Positions 9,676 to 17,368 of a stretch of DNA of 64,000 nucleotides are shown one piece after another. The position numbers and the translations under genes were made by a program. Every line of letters starts with the position of its first letter. The stretch's first letter is position 1. The notes below the pieces were generated by a model. That model was not told where the DNA came from. It searched no databases and saw only the letters and a list, made by a program, of their open reading frames with translations. This stretch comes from Lachnospiraceae bacterium (GTDB lineage Bacteria > Bacillota > Clostridia > Lachnospirales > Lachnospiraceae): the NCBI GenBank assembly GCA_017396145.1, contig JAFQMS010000010.1, positions 1 to 64,000 of the forward strand. Reading direction: 5' to 3'.

Positions 9676-10053
9676 TTATTTGTCCATAGCACTGCTGATA
9701 GTGTACTTTGTAACAACTGTTCCTTTAATTAGGTGTTGTTCAACTACTTCAAGTGCTTTTTCAGGATTCATCTTAACATATGTTACTTTTTCTTTACCTG
9801 GTTCCATAACCTCAACGATAGGCTCATACTGGCAAAGACCGATACATCCTGTCTGAGTTACAGATACATTAGCGAGAGATTTTTCCTGCACAGCACTAGA
9901 AAGTGCAGTAAGTACAGGTCTTGCACCACTGGCAATTCCACAAGTTGCCATACCTACAACAACTCTTATCTGATCGTCTCCACTGTCAGATCTGAAACCA
10001 ACTTGGTGCTGCATTCTTTCACGAATAGCTTTTAATTCTTCGAGAGATTTCAT
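9676..10053 (-). CDS. Small [2Fe-2S] thioredoxin-like protein of the hydrogenase operon (HndB/HydD type)
   Basis: The 125-residue protein starts at 10053 behind AGGAGG; a longer frame from 10107 lacks a ribosome site and overlaps the upstream gene. It has four cysteines in the thioredoxin-like ferredoxin pattern (C-x-I-A-S-G then TGCIGLCQYEP), although the first pair is degenerate. Related small proteins sit in hnd and hyd operons of Desulfovibrio and Acetobacterium, where their role is accessory. A gene order of C, ATPase, small 2Fe-2S, B, A matches hydCEDBA of Acetobacterium woodii as I recall it. Cluster binding is likely but not certain. Confidence 0.8.
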   Translation of the reverse strand: MKSLEELKAIRERMQHQVGFRSDSGDDQIRVVVGMATCGIASGARPVLTALSSAVQEKSLANVSVTQTGCIGLCQYEPIVEVMEPGKEKVTYVKMNPEKALEVVEQHLIKGTVVTKYTISSAMDK

Positions 10054-10078
10054 TACTGTTCCTCCTAAATATTGTAAA

Positions 10079-10636
10079 TTAAATTTGTATTCCTTTATCA
10101 ACTTCAAATGAGTTTTCTTTAAGATAATTCATAATGTATTGTGATATCTCTGGTTCGTCGAATCCGATGTCCCCTAAAATTTCACGAAACTGTCTAGTGT
10201 CCAAGGTAAATGCCAAACCATCGAAATCATATGTATATACAAAATCCAAAGTAGGATTAAGTGTTATAAGTGAGTGAATTGTGCAATTCATATCACCTAT
10301 TGGCATTCGGTCTATGTGGGAAATGACAAAGGTCGCAGTGGTAGTTGTTCCAACATTAACAGTTGATTCAATGTTAAAGGAACCACCAGTGCTTTCAGCG
10401 GCCATTTTAAAAAATGGGATTCCCAGACCAATCTTTCTTGTGGTTCGGGTTGTGAAGAATGGATCCTCCACAGTATCTAGCTGTTCTTTAGTCATTCCAC
10501 ATCCATTATCCTTAATAACGATAGTTATAAGGTCACGGGCATGGTCAACCGTAAGCAAGATTTCTATTAGTGAAGCATTAGCGCGAACAGAATTCTGCGC
10601 CACATCCAATACATTAAGAGAGATTTCCGGCATCAT
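10079..10636 (-). CDS. GHKL ATPase-domain protein of the hydrogenase operon
   Basis: The 185-residue protein has a histidine-kinase-type ATP-binding fold: N box LDVAQNSVRAN, G1 DNGCGM, G2-like GLGIPFF and a TTTATFVI strand. The phosphoacceptor domain is missing, so it cannot be a complete sensor kinase. The start is one of two adjacent ATGs (10636 or 10633), five bases after the hydC stop. Similar ORFs lie after hydC in other clostridial hydrogenase operons (HydE of Acetobacterium as I recall it). A role in regulation or assembly is inference. Residues from about 115 onward are a separate unassigned domain. Confidence 0.8.
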   Translation of the reverse strand: MMPEISLNVLDVAQNSVRANASLIEILLTVDHARDLITIVIKDNGCGMTKEQLDTVEDPFFTTRTTRKIGLGIPFFKMAAESTGGSFNIESTVNVGTTTTATFVISHIDRMPIGDMNCTIHSLITLNPTLDFVYTYDFDGLAFTLDTRQFREILGDIGFDEPEISQYIMNYLKENSFEVDKGIQI

Positions 10637-10641
10637 AATGA

Positions 10642-11136
10642 TTACTCATATTTAGCGATAATGCCATCAATATCATCAACTGTAAGTCTTCCGTATACAT
10701 CTTCGTTAACGGTTAAAACTGGTGCAAGTCCACAAGCACCAATACAACGACAGTCTGTTAAAGAGAACTTTCCGTCTGAAGTAGTCTGGCCACCTTCAAT
10801 GCCAAGGCGTTCTTTAAGGCGAGCGAATAAATCGCCAGAGCCTTTAACATAGCAAGCTGTACCAAGACAAACAGATATGTTGTATTTTCCCTTTGGATAA
10901 AGAGAAAACTGTGAATAGAATGTTACAACACCATAAATCTTTTCGAGAGGAATACCGGTCTCGTTAGAGATTATAGTCTGTACCTCGATAGGAAGATATC
11001 CGTAGATGTCCTGAGCTTTTTGTAAAATAGGCATCAAAGAACCTTCCTGGTCCTTGAGCTGGGAAATAACTTCTAAAAGTTGTGCTTCCTGCTCTTTTGT
11101 TCCTTTGAAAGGAACCATGTTTTTCTTCGCAAGCAT
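10642..11136 (-). CDS. hydC: Bifurcating hydrogenase subunit HydC (NuoE-like)
   Basis: The 164-residue NuoE-type subunit carries one [2Fe-2S] cluster. The four ligands are visible as CLGTAC and, about 36 residues on, CRCIGAC. The N-terminal helical bundle holds the usual YGYLP and GVVTFYSQF motifs. It is the first gene of the operon, with AGGAGG before the ATG at 11136, and it relays electrons within HydABC. Confidence 0.95.
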   Translation of the reverse strand: MLAKKNMVPFKGTKEQEAQLLEVISQLKDQEGSLMPILQKAQDIYGYLPIEVQTIISNETGIPLEKIYGVVTFYSQFSLYPKGKYNISVCLGTACYVKGSGDLFARLKERLGIEGGQTTSDGKFSLTDCRCIGACGLAPVLTVNEDVYGRLTVDDIDGIIAKYE

Positions 11137-11168
11137 TATTATTTCCTCCTAAATCATTAACTTGAAAA

Positions 11169-11212
11169 TCACTGTAATTAAATACATAATTTATAAAATT
11201 ATATCACAGTGA
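11169..11212 (-). promoter_or_regulatory. Promoter region of the hydrogenase operon with an inverted repeat
   Basis: On the minus strand an extended -10 (TGATATAAT, hexamer 11203-11198) is preceded by a poor -35. TCACTGT (11169-11175) and ACAGTGA (11206-11212) form a seven-base inverted repeat that flanks the presumed start of transcription, a possible operator. No Rex-type TTGTTAA site was seen. The leader to hydC is about 55 bases. Confidence 0.5.
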
Positions 11213-11282
11213 GTATAAAAAATCTATAATTAAATATAGGAAATATAAAATTCTTGTAGTGGAAAATATATAGGATTAATGG

Positions 11283-11288
11283 TATAAT
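11283..11288 (+). promoter_or_regulatory. Extended -10 promoter of the DRTGG/HydS-like cluster
   Basis: TGGTATAAT (hexamer 11283-11288) lies about 42 bases ahead of the ATG at 11331. No convincing -35 was seen, which is usual for extended -10 promoters. Confidence 0.5.
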
Positions 11289-11330
11289 TGTACTTAACTT
11301 TATACAAAATTACTTCGGAGGGATGCTTAT

Positions 11331-11678
11331 ATGACAATAGCTGATGTACAAGATGTATTAAAATGCAGGATAATCTGTGGAGAAGAGTACCTTGACAGGG
11401 AAGTACACAGTGCCTGTGGAGCGGATATGATGAGTGATGTTTTGGCATTTGTTAAGGATCAGGCGGTGTTGCTTACAGGACTTTGCAATCCTCAGGTGAT
11501 TCGTACTGCGGAGATGATGGATATAATATGTATAATCTTCATTAGAGGAAAAAAACCGGATGAAGACATGATTAATCTTGCTAAGGAGAGAGGGATAGTA
11601 TTAATGGCAACAGGCCATAGAATGTTTTCTGCTTGTGGCATGCTCTATAGCAGTGGTTTGCGTGGAGGTGCGTCATAA
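11331..11678 (+). CDS. DRTGG domain protein (first copy)
   Basis: A 115-residue protein has the DRTGG-domain pattern seen next to redox and hydrogenase genes in Clostridia: an N-terminal MTIADVQDVLKCRIICGEE strand-helix, an ADMMSDVLAF motif, and a hydrophobic core VLLTGL ... CIIFIRGKKP. The ATG follows TTCGGAGGG. Its stop overlaps the start of the next gene by one base, so the two are translationally coupled. DRTGG domains also occur beside CBS domains and may bind a small ligand; the function here is unknown. The gene opens a five-gene cluster divergent from the hydrogenase operon. Confidence 0.75.
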   Translation: MTIADVQDVLKCRIICGEEYLDREVHSACGADMMSDVLAFVKDQAVLLTGLCNPQVIRTAEMMDIICIIFIRGKKPDEDMINLAKERGIVLMATGHRMFSACGMLYSSGLRGGAS

Positions 11679-12100
11679 TGGGTGAAGGTATAGTTTTAAA
11701 GTATAATGTGCCCGGGGATGATTTTACAAGAGCAGGAGAAGCTTCTGGAGCAGTAAAAAGTCAGTTAAAGCAGATGCAGCTTTCTCCGGATGTGGTAAGA
11801 AGAGTGGCAATTGCCATGTATGAAGGTGAAATAAATATGGTTATCCATGCGGAGGGTGGAACTATAGAAGTGTGCATTACTCCGGAATATATTGACATGG
11901 TTTTAAAAGACAAGGGACCTGGAATTCCTGATGTGGAGAAAGCTATGCAGGCGGGATATTCTACAGCGCCGGATAATGTTAGAAATCTCGGTTTTGGGGC
12001 TGGTATGGGTTTGCCTAATATGAAGAAATATACTGATGAGATGAAGGTAGAGACTACACTGGGTGTTGGAACCACAGTGACCATGAGGATATATATCTGA
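11678..12100 (+). CDS. RsbW-like anti-sigma/GHKL ATPase
   Basis: This 140-residue stand-alone GHKL ATPase has an N box (AIAMYEGEINMVIHA), G1 KDKGPGIPD, and G2 GFGAGMGLPNMKK, the pattern of anti-sigma serine kinases (RsbW/SpoIIAB type). The first residues are predicted beta, again like RsbW. The start overlaps the DRTGG gene by one base. There is no anti-anti-sigma partner nearby. Placement between a DRTGG gene and a HydS-like hydrogenase suggests a signalling role tied to H2 or redox state (inference). Confidence 0.8.
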   Translation: MGEGIVLKYNVPGDDFTRAGEASGAVKSQLKQMQLSPDVVRRVAIAMYEGEINMVIHAEGGTIEVCITPEYIDMVLKDKGPGIPDVEKAMQAGYSTAPDNVRNLGFGAGMGLPNMKKYTDEMKVETTLGVGTTVTMRIYI

Positions 12101-12140
12101 CAATAAGAGGGTCAGGGTTTTGGTTCGAATGGAGGTATTT

Positions 12141-13415
12141 ATGGGAAAGTTTTATAATTCGGTAAAACTCAATGAAGAGCTTTGTGCCGGGTGTATTAAC
12201 TGTATAAAAAGGTGCCCTACTCAGGCGATTAGAGTTCGTAATGGTAAGGCAGAGATAAAGAAAGAGTTTTGCATTGATTGTGGAGAATGCATTAGGATAT
12301 GTACTCATCATGCAAAGTTACCGATATATGACCCGTTAAGCATAATGGATAATTATGAGTATACGGTAGCTCTTCCTGCGCCATCGTTATATGCGCAGTT
12401 CAATAATTTGGAAGATATTAATATTGCGCTAACTGGGCTTAAACTAATGGGCTTTAATGATGTATATGAAGTAAGTGGGGCAGCAGAGATTGTGTCAGAG
12501 ATGACGAGAGAATATCTTGAGAAGAATAGGGACAAATACCCAATAATCAGTTCGGCATGTCCTTCAGTTGTGCGTTTAATTAGAGTAAGATTTCCGAATT
12601 TGATTGACCATTTGTTGCCTATAATGGCACCTGTGGATTTGGCTGCAAAGCTTGCAAGAGAAAAGGCAGTAGCCCAGACCGGTCTTGCTCCTGATAAAAT
12701 AGGAATAATATTTATTTCCCCATGTCCGGCGAAGGTTACGGCTAAGAGGGAACCTCTAGGAATAGAATCTAGTGAGATTGATGGTGTTCTTGCAATAAAG
12801 GATGTATATCCTGCGTTGTTAAGGTATATGAAAGAGGCACAAAATGATACTCAGGATTTGGGAATCTCAGGAAAGATTGGTATCAGTTGGGGATATAGCG
12901 GCGGTGAATCAGGAGGTCTTATTACGGATGATTATCTTGCTGCGGATGGAATAGAAAATGTTATCAGAGTCTTGAATGATTTGGAAGACCAAAAGTTTGA
13001 TAATCTTAAATTCATAGAACTTAATGCATGTAGTGGTGGGTGCGTAGGAGGAGTACTTACAGTAGAAAATCCTTATGTTGCCAAGGTTAAACTGCAAAGG
13101 CTGCGCAAATATATGCCGGTAGCCTGCAACAGACCGGCTAAGATTGGTAATTTTAACATATCAGATGCATATTGGACAGATGAGGTTCAGTACGAGCCTG
13201 TATTCAAGATTGGTAACGATATGAAAGATAGTATTGCAAAGATGACAAGAGTTAATGAACTTTGTGAGATGTTTCCAAAACTTGATTGCGGAGCTTGTGG
13301 TGCGCCAACCTGCAAAGCACTTGCTGAGGATATTATCAGAGGCGTAGCCAAAGAATCGGATTGTATACATATTCTTAGAAAATTATATAAGGAGGCTGTT
13401 TCGGATGAAGGTTAA
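12141..13415 (+). CDS. HydS-like (putative sensory) [FeFe]-hydrogenase
   Basis: The 424-residue protein starts at 12141 behind GGAGG; a TTG at 12120 is in frame but lacks a site. It has two N-terminal [4Fe-4S] motifs (CAGCINCIKRCP, CIDCGECIRIC) and a hydrogenase H-cluster domain with altered motifs: L1 SSACPS (A139, C140), L2 SPCPAK (C195) and L3 NACSGGCVGG (C297, C301). A C-terminal CGACGAPTC ... C cluster domain follows. The cubane ligands are kept, but the proton-relay Cys of catalytic enzymes is Ala, as described for sensory HydS. There is no PAS domain, unlike group C HydS, and no small-subunit tail. It probably senses or slowly turns over H2. Confidence 0.85.
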   Translation: MGKFYNSVKLNEELCAGCINCIKRCPTQAIRVRNGKAEIKKEFCIDCGECIRICTHHAKLPIYDPLSIMDNYEYTVALPAPSLYAQFNNLEDINIALTGLKLMGFNDVYEVSGAAEIVSEMTREYLEKNRDKYPIISSACPSVVRLIRVRFPNLIDHLLPIMAPVDLAAKLAREKAVAQTGLAPDKIGIIFISPCPAKVTAKREPLGIESSEIDGVLAIKDVYPALLRYMKEAQNDTQDLGISGKIGISWGYSGGESGGLITDDYLAADGIENVIRVLNDLEDQKFDNLKFIELNACSGGCVGGVLTVENPYVAKVKLQRLRKYMPVACNRPAKIGNFNISDAYWTDEVQYEPVFKIGNDMKDSIAKMTRVNELCEMFPKLDCGACGAPTCKALAEDIIRGVAKESDCIHILRKLYKEAVSDEG

Positions 13416-13740
13416 AGATGTTATAGAACAGTCGGGACTTGAACTGGTTAATATGGGAGATAATGTGGATGATGAAGTTGGTAGTGTATTTTGCTGTGAT
13501 CTACTAAGCGTTGCTATGGGAAAGGCTCCTGCAGGTGGCGCGTGGATAACGGTGATGGGTAATGTTAATACTCTTGCTGTGGCCGCACTTACAGAGACGG
13601 CGCTTATAGTTCTTGCAGAGGGAAGCGACTTAGATGATGCAGCAGTTGCTAAAGCCAGTCAGCAGGGAATAACTGTGCTTAAGAGTGAAAAGCCTGTGTA
13701 CGAAACGGCGAAGGATATCGATATCTTGATAAATGCGTGA
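13405..13740 (+). CDS. DRTGG domain protein (second copy)
   Basis: The 111-residue protein overlaps the end of the HydS-like gene by 11 bases; AAGGAGG lies inside that gene. It aligns with the first copy over its whole length (MKVKDVIEQSGLELVN ... CCDLLSVAMG ... TALIVLAEGSDLD). Having two diverged copies flanking the ATPase and the hydrogenase suggests a heteromer or two inputs (inference). Confidence 0.75.
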   Translation: MKVKDVIEQSGLELVNMGDNVDDEVGSVFCCDLLSVAMGKAPAGGAWITVMGNVNTLAVAALTETALIVLAEGSDLDDAAVAKASQQGITVLKSEKPVYETAKDIDILINA

Positions 13741-13878
13741 TAAGCAAGCACAAGGATGTTGCAAACCACCATTTCGCATTTTATTGAGTAGTATATAAAA
13801 AACAAAAACATCAATTCGGTAGGATATAGGATTGATGGAGGCTAAAGTTGTTGAAGTGTTTTGAAGGGAGATGTCAGT

Positions 13879-14601
13879 ATGTTTAGAGTGTCCTATGATT
13901 TACATATGCATTCCTGTCTGTCTCCTTGCGGAGATATGGACATGACTCCTGGTAATATTGTGGGAATGGCTATGATTAAAGAATTAGATGTTATAGCATT
14001 AACTGACCACAATACAGTTAAAAACTGTCCTCCTTTTTTGAACATTGCAAAGCAGTATGGGATAATTGCTATTCCTGGAATGGAACTTACAACCATGGAG
14101 GAAGTGCATGTGGTATGCCTTTTTGAAGATTTAAAAAAGGCTCTGTCATTTAACGAGGAAGTGTATGGTAAACTCCAAAAGGTTGCTAACTGTCCGGAGA
14201 TTTTTGGGCAGCAGGTAATAATGAATGATGAAGATGAACCGGTGGGAATTGAAGAAAATCTTCTTATTAATGCCACGGATATTGGGTTTGATGATGTGTG
14301 GGAACTAGTCAACAGATATGATGGAGTGATGATTCCTGCCCACATAGACAAAAAATCTAACAGTCTGCTGGCTAATCTTGGATTTATTCCTGAGGACAGT
14401 AAATTTACCTGTGTTGAAGTTAAGAATATGGATAACTGGCACAGACTTAAGAGAGAGCACCCCTATCTTGAGAAATGCAATGTAATCACTAGTTCGGATG
14501 CTCACTATCTGGAAAATATTAATGAACCGATTAATTACCTGACAGTTAGGGAAAAATCAGTAAGAGGAGTGCTTGATGCAATTAGAGAAGTTATTTCTTG
14601 A
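13879..14601 (+). CDS. PHP domain phosphoesterase
   Basis: The 240-residue protein starts at 13879 after GGGAGATG; an in-frame TTG at 13861 lacks a site of its own. It has the PHP signatures DLHMHSCLSPCG, ALTDHNTV, PGMELTT, PAHIDK and SSDAHY, which supply the metal ligands. This is the TrpH/nuclease-like short form, hydrolysing phosphoesters of unknown identity. A 138-base gap without a visible terminator separates it from the second DRTGG gene, so it probably ends the same transcript. Confidence 0.85.
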   Translation: MFRVSYDLHMHSCLSPCGDMDMTPGNIVGMAMIKELDVIALTDHNTVKNCPPFLNIAKQYGIIAIPGMELTTMEEVHVVCLFEDLKKALSFNEEVYGKLQKVANCPEIFGQQVIMNDEDEPVGIEENLLINATDIGFDDVWELVNRYDGVMIPAHIDKKSNSLLANLGFIPEDSKFTCVEVKNMDNWHRLKREHPYLEKCNVITSSDAHYLENINEPINYLTVREKSVRGVLDAIREVIS

Positions 14602-14626
14602 CAATGAATAACAATTCTTGCATTAT
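14598..14626 (+). promoter_or_regulatory. Promoter of dapF
   Basis: A perfect TTGACA overlapping the stop of the PHP gene, a 17-base spacer and CATTAT give a start about 40 bases before the GTG at 14675. Confidence 0.55.
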
Positions 14627-14674
14627 ATATAAAGTTGGGAAAGCGAAATAATGGGAGTGGAAAAGGAGATTAAT

Positions 14675-15535
14675 GTGAAAATAGAATTTACAAAAATGCA
14701 GGCATATGGCAATGATTATGTATATATTAATGCAATATCTCAAAAACTTGGTAATCTTCCAAAACTTGCGAGATTTTTAAGTGACAGACATTTTGCTATA
14801 GGTTCAGATGGTATAGTTCTTATCTGCCCTTCTGACAAGGGGGATTTTAGAATGAGAATGTTTAACCCTGATGGAACAGAAGGTGAGATGTGCGGCAATG
14901 CTCTTCGTAGTATGTCAAAGTATGTATACGACCATAAGCTTACAGATAAGACTGACTTGGTTATAGAGACCCTTGGGGGCATGCAGTATGTTAATTTGGA
15001 TGTAGAAGGACATGTTGCTGTAAATATTACTGCTAACATTGGTAAGGCGAGACTTTCTTCTAACCTTGTTCCTGTTAACACAGACCTTCCTGAATTTATC
15101 AATCAGAAAGTGCATGTAATAGATAGAGATTTCTACATTACAGCTATGAGTTGGGGTAATCCTCATTGTGTTATGTTTGTGGACGAACTTAAAGATTTTG
15201 AAGTTGAAAAATACGGAAAGGCCATTGAATATATGACTGAACTGTTCCCTAATAAAACTAATGTTACATTTGCTACGGTGGTTGACCGCTCTTATATCAA
15301 GATTAGAGAGTGGGAGAGAGGAACCGGAGAAACTATTGGTTGCGGAACTGGTTGCTGTACTGCTTTTGTGGCGGCCCATGTTCTTGGTATGTGCGATAAG
15401 AATGTTACTGTTGAGCAGATAGGCGGTAACCTGTCTGTAAGATGTGATGAAGAGACAGACCATATATTTATGAAGGGACCTTCTCATACAGTGTTTGAGG
15501 CAAGTATTGATGTGCCACAGGATGTGTGGGAGTAA
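14675..15535 (+). CDS. dapF: Diaminopimelate epimerase
   Basis: It converts LL- to meso-diaminopimelate for lysine and peptidoglycan. The GTG at 14675 is chosen because AAGGAG lies eight bases before it and the product then begins MKIEFTKMQAYGNDY as in the family; the ATG at 14651 would add eight residues. Both catalytic cysteines are present: C73 in NPDGTEGEMCGNALR and C223 in ERGTGETIGCGTG. The length of 286 residues is usual. It is monocistronic, with its own promoter and terminator. Confidence 0.93.
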   Translation: MKIEFTKMQAYGNDYVYINAISQKLGNLPKLARFLSDRHFAIGSDGIVLICPSDKGDFRMRMFNPDGTEGEMCGNALRSMSKYVYDHKLTDKTDLVIETLGGMQYVNLDVEGHVAVNITANIGKARLSSNLVPVNTDLPEFINQKVHVIDRDFYITAMSWGNPHCVMFVDELKDFEVEKYGKAIEYMTELFPNKTNVTFATVVDRSYIKIREWERGTGETIGCGTGCCTAFVAAHVLGMCDKNVTVEQIGGNLSVRCDEETDHIFMKGPSHTVFEASIDVPQDVWE

Positions 15536-15569
15536 GGGTTTTGAAGACGAGATTTTGAGAATAGAAAAT

Positions 15570-15631
15570 AGCATATCGATGTGATATGCTCAGACTGTAG
15601 ACAAAGTCCGTAGCATTTGCTACGGATTTTT
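15570..15631 (+). terminator. Hairpin and terminator after dapF
   Basis: A nine-base stem TCCGTAGCA with its complement (15607-15626) is followed by TTTTT. Just upstream a second eight-base hairpin (AGCATATC, 15570-15590) is present. The gene-free stretch 15536-15926 otherwise holds the promoter, riboswitch, terminator and short leader frame listed below. Confidence 0.75.
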
Positions 15632-15653
15632 CTTTCGCAAACAGCTAGAAGCA

Positions 15654-15682
15654 TTGACAAAATCGAAATAATGTCGTATTAT
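15654..15682 (+). promoter_or_regulatory. Promoter of the c-di-GMP riboswitch transcript
   Basis: A perfect TTGACA (15654-15659), a 17-base spacer and TATTAT (15677-15682). Transcription would begin near 15689, about 20 bases ahead of the aptamer. Confidence 0.85.
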
Positions 15683-15708
15683 ATGTACAAATTTGGAAAA
15701 CTTGTATA

Positions 15709-15784
15709 AATTTGGCAAACTTGTAGAAATACGAGGACGCAAAGCTAGAAGCCTAAAGTTATTGCTATGGTAGTTCGGTTGCAC
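15709..15784 (+). ncRNA. c-di-GMP-I (GEMM) riboswitch aptamer
   Basis: The conserved GEMM-I blocks appear in order: TTTGGCAAAC, a first hairpin capped by GAAA, GGACGCAAAGC, GCCTAAAG, and ATGGTAGTTCGGTTGC. These match the consensus strands that hold the dinucleotide and the tetraloop-receptor contact. A near-copy of the 5' segment (AAATTTGGAAAACTTGTA, 15689-15706) precedes it. The last bases of the aptamer (GGTTGC) are also the 5' arm of the following terminator, so binding of c-di-GMP would be expected to prevent termination (inference). The controlled genes are the ABC transporter at 15927-17340. Confidence 0.9.
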
Positions 15785-15802
15785 AAGATGTGCAACCTTT
15801 TT
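15777..15802 (+). terminator. Riboswitch expression-platform terminator
   Basis: An eight-base stem GGTTGCAC/GTGCAACC with a five-base loop is followed by TTTTT. Its 5' arm overlaps the aptamer 3' end. Confidence 0.88.
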
Positions 15803-15893
15803 GTTTATGATTTGTAAAAGTACAGAGTAGAGTAACTAAAATATGTGATACGAGTAAAAGATATAGTGAAGAAAGACGTGAAAGGAGAAGAAA

Positions 15894-15923
15894 GTGTATA
15901 TATTGTACACGATGTGTGAATAA
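15894..15923 (+). CDS. Possible nine-codon leader peptide ahead of the ABC genes
   Basis: GTG at 15894 follows AAAGGAG with six-base spacing and opens the frame MYILYTMCE, stopping at TAA three bases before the ATG of the ATPase gene. The ATPase gene has no ribosome site of its own, so its translation may depend on coupling to this short frame. Alternatively the site simply serves the ATG at a long distance. Confidence 0.35.
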   Translation: MYILYTMCE

Positions 15924-15926
15924 AAT

Positions 15927-16586
15927 ATGTTTTGCGTAAAAATTGATTATGGATACAAAGGAACAAATAGTATTAATTATGAGAATGTTAATATTCAATT
16001 TGAGTACGGTGATTTTATAAATATATTAGGAGAAAATGGTTGTGGCAAGTCAACATTATATAAAGTGTTGATGGGGAGATTAAAGCCAACCAACGGACAT
16101 ATATCTGATGAAATAAAAAATAACATAGTTGTTATTTCAGATTATGTTAATTTGCCGAACGAATGTACAATACATGACATTTATGAGTTGTTAGGTGAAG
16201 ATAAAATACAGTATATGAAAAAAGAATTTTATTCGATATATGAAGTTGTATCAGAGTTATTATCTAAAAAAGTGTCAATGTTGAGTACTGGACAAAAAAG
16301 AATTGTTGAAATTTTTTGTGCACTTTCGACTAGGAAGCGAATATTGGTTATGGACGAAGCAAGTAATGGGCTAGATGTTACAAATAAACAATTATTAATA
16401 GAACAAGTTAATAAAATGGTAGAGTCTAAAAAAGTGGTAGTATTTAATACCACACATCTTATTGAAGATGTAATTTCGTTTGGTGGTAGGGTATTTGTTA
16501 TGAATAAACAGAAGCAAAGAATAAATGAATACCATGGAGAAAAGAGCATTAAAGAGATAATAGAGTATATGAAGGTGGGAGAATAA
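15927..16586 (+). CDS. ABC transporter ATP-binding protein under c-di-GMP riboswitch control
   Basis: A 219-residue single ATPase domain: Walker A GENGCGKST (about residues 34-42), signature LSTGQ, Walker B ILVMDEAS, and H-loop TTH. It is the type that pairs with ABC-2-like membrane proteins for export of drugs, peptides or other small molecules. The gene lies one base before its permease. A+T content is higher than in the metabolic genes around it. The substrate is unknown; position behind a c-di-GMP riboswitch suggests a product linked to the sessile state or surface (inference). Confidence 0.88.
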   Translation: MFCVKIDYGYKGTNSINYENVNIQFEYGDFINILGENGCGKSTLYKVLMGRLKPTNGHISDEIKNNIVVISDYVNLPNECTIHDIYELLGEDKIQYMKKEFYSIYEVVSELLSKKVSMLSTGQKRIVEIFCALSTRKRILVMDEASNGLDVTNKQLLIEQVNKMVESKKVVVFNTTHLIEDVISFGGRVFVMNKQKQRINEYHGEKSIKEIIEYMKVGE

Positions 16587-16587
16587 G

Positions 16588-17340
16588 ATGAAGAGCTTGT
16601 TTAAATTTGAGTTTAAAAGGGTCGTTCATTCCAAAGTGCTAGCGATGACTGTTGTTTTATGTGTAGTTATAGGTGGTTTGGGAATGGTATTAAATCATGT
16701 GTTTTACGGAAGTGAAGGAGTTGGACAACAGTGTTTGGTAAGTGTTTTTAATTCTTTTACTCAGTTTACATATTTTATTTTGGGATTTGTTTTTGTGCAA
16801 TCCTTTACTAAAGATTATGTAGATGGGATTACAAGTTTTTATAAACAATTAGGATATAGTTTGACTAAACAAAATATATGTAAAGCAATAGTGATGATAG
16901 TGATTACTATACCAATTATTGATGTGTTAGTGCTGATTTGTAGTATTTTATATAAAAATAGTGATGTTGAATTTCTGGTTGCTGTTATTATTGCAATTAA
17001 TTTAAGTACACTATATATAGTTTTATTGGCATTATTTATTTCAACAATATTTAAACATACAGTAAGGGCAGTGCTTTGCTTTTATGGGTTATTTATAATA
17101 TTTAATATTATGAATTTGTTTATGTATGGAATGATTAATCCTGCGGATGGAAATAGCATTGTAACTTATTGCGTTACAGAATGGTCTGGGAGACATATGT
17201 CGCATCATTCGATTGATAAATTAGATATAGATTTGTTGAAGTTTAAAGAATATATTTGTGTGCTGCTACCGATGATATGGTGCGTGGTACTAAGTCTTGG
17301 TGATGCATATATATTATGTAAAAATGATAAGAAAATATAG
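16588..17340 (+). CDS. ABC-2 type permease partner
   Basis: The 250-residue protein has about six hydrophobic segments, near residues 15-35, 52-73, 96-118, 126-150, 156-178 and 225-245, in the ABC-2 arrangement with a basic cytoplasmic N-terminus (MKSLFKFEFKRVVHS). The ATG follows GGTGGGAGAATAAG. No substrate-binding partner is present. Together with the preceding ATPase it would form a homodimeric-type exporter. Confidence 0.85.
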   Translation: MKSLFKFEFKRVVHSKVLAMTVVLCVVIGGLGMVLNHVFYGSEGVGQQCLVSVFNSFTQFTYFILGFVFVQSFTKDYVDGITSFYKQLGYSLTKQNICKAIVMIVITIPIIDVLVLICSILYKNSDVEFLVAVIIAINLSTLYIVLLALFISTIFKHTVRAVLCFYGLFIIFNIMNLFMYGMINPADGNSIVTYCVTEWSGRHMSHHSIDKLDIDLLKFKEYICVLLPMIWCVVLSLGDAYILCKNDKKI

Positions 17341-17368
17341 TATTTACACGATATGGAGGAGAAATAAA

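Noticed and set aside
11331..12100. Anti-sigma/anti-anti-sigma module for a stress sigma factor
   Set aside because: No STAS protein or sigma gene is present; only the ATPase half is seen.
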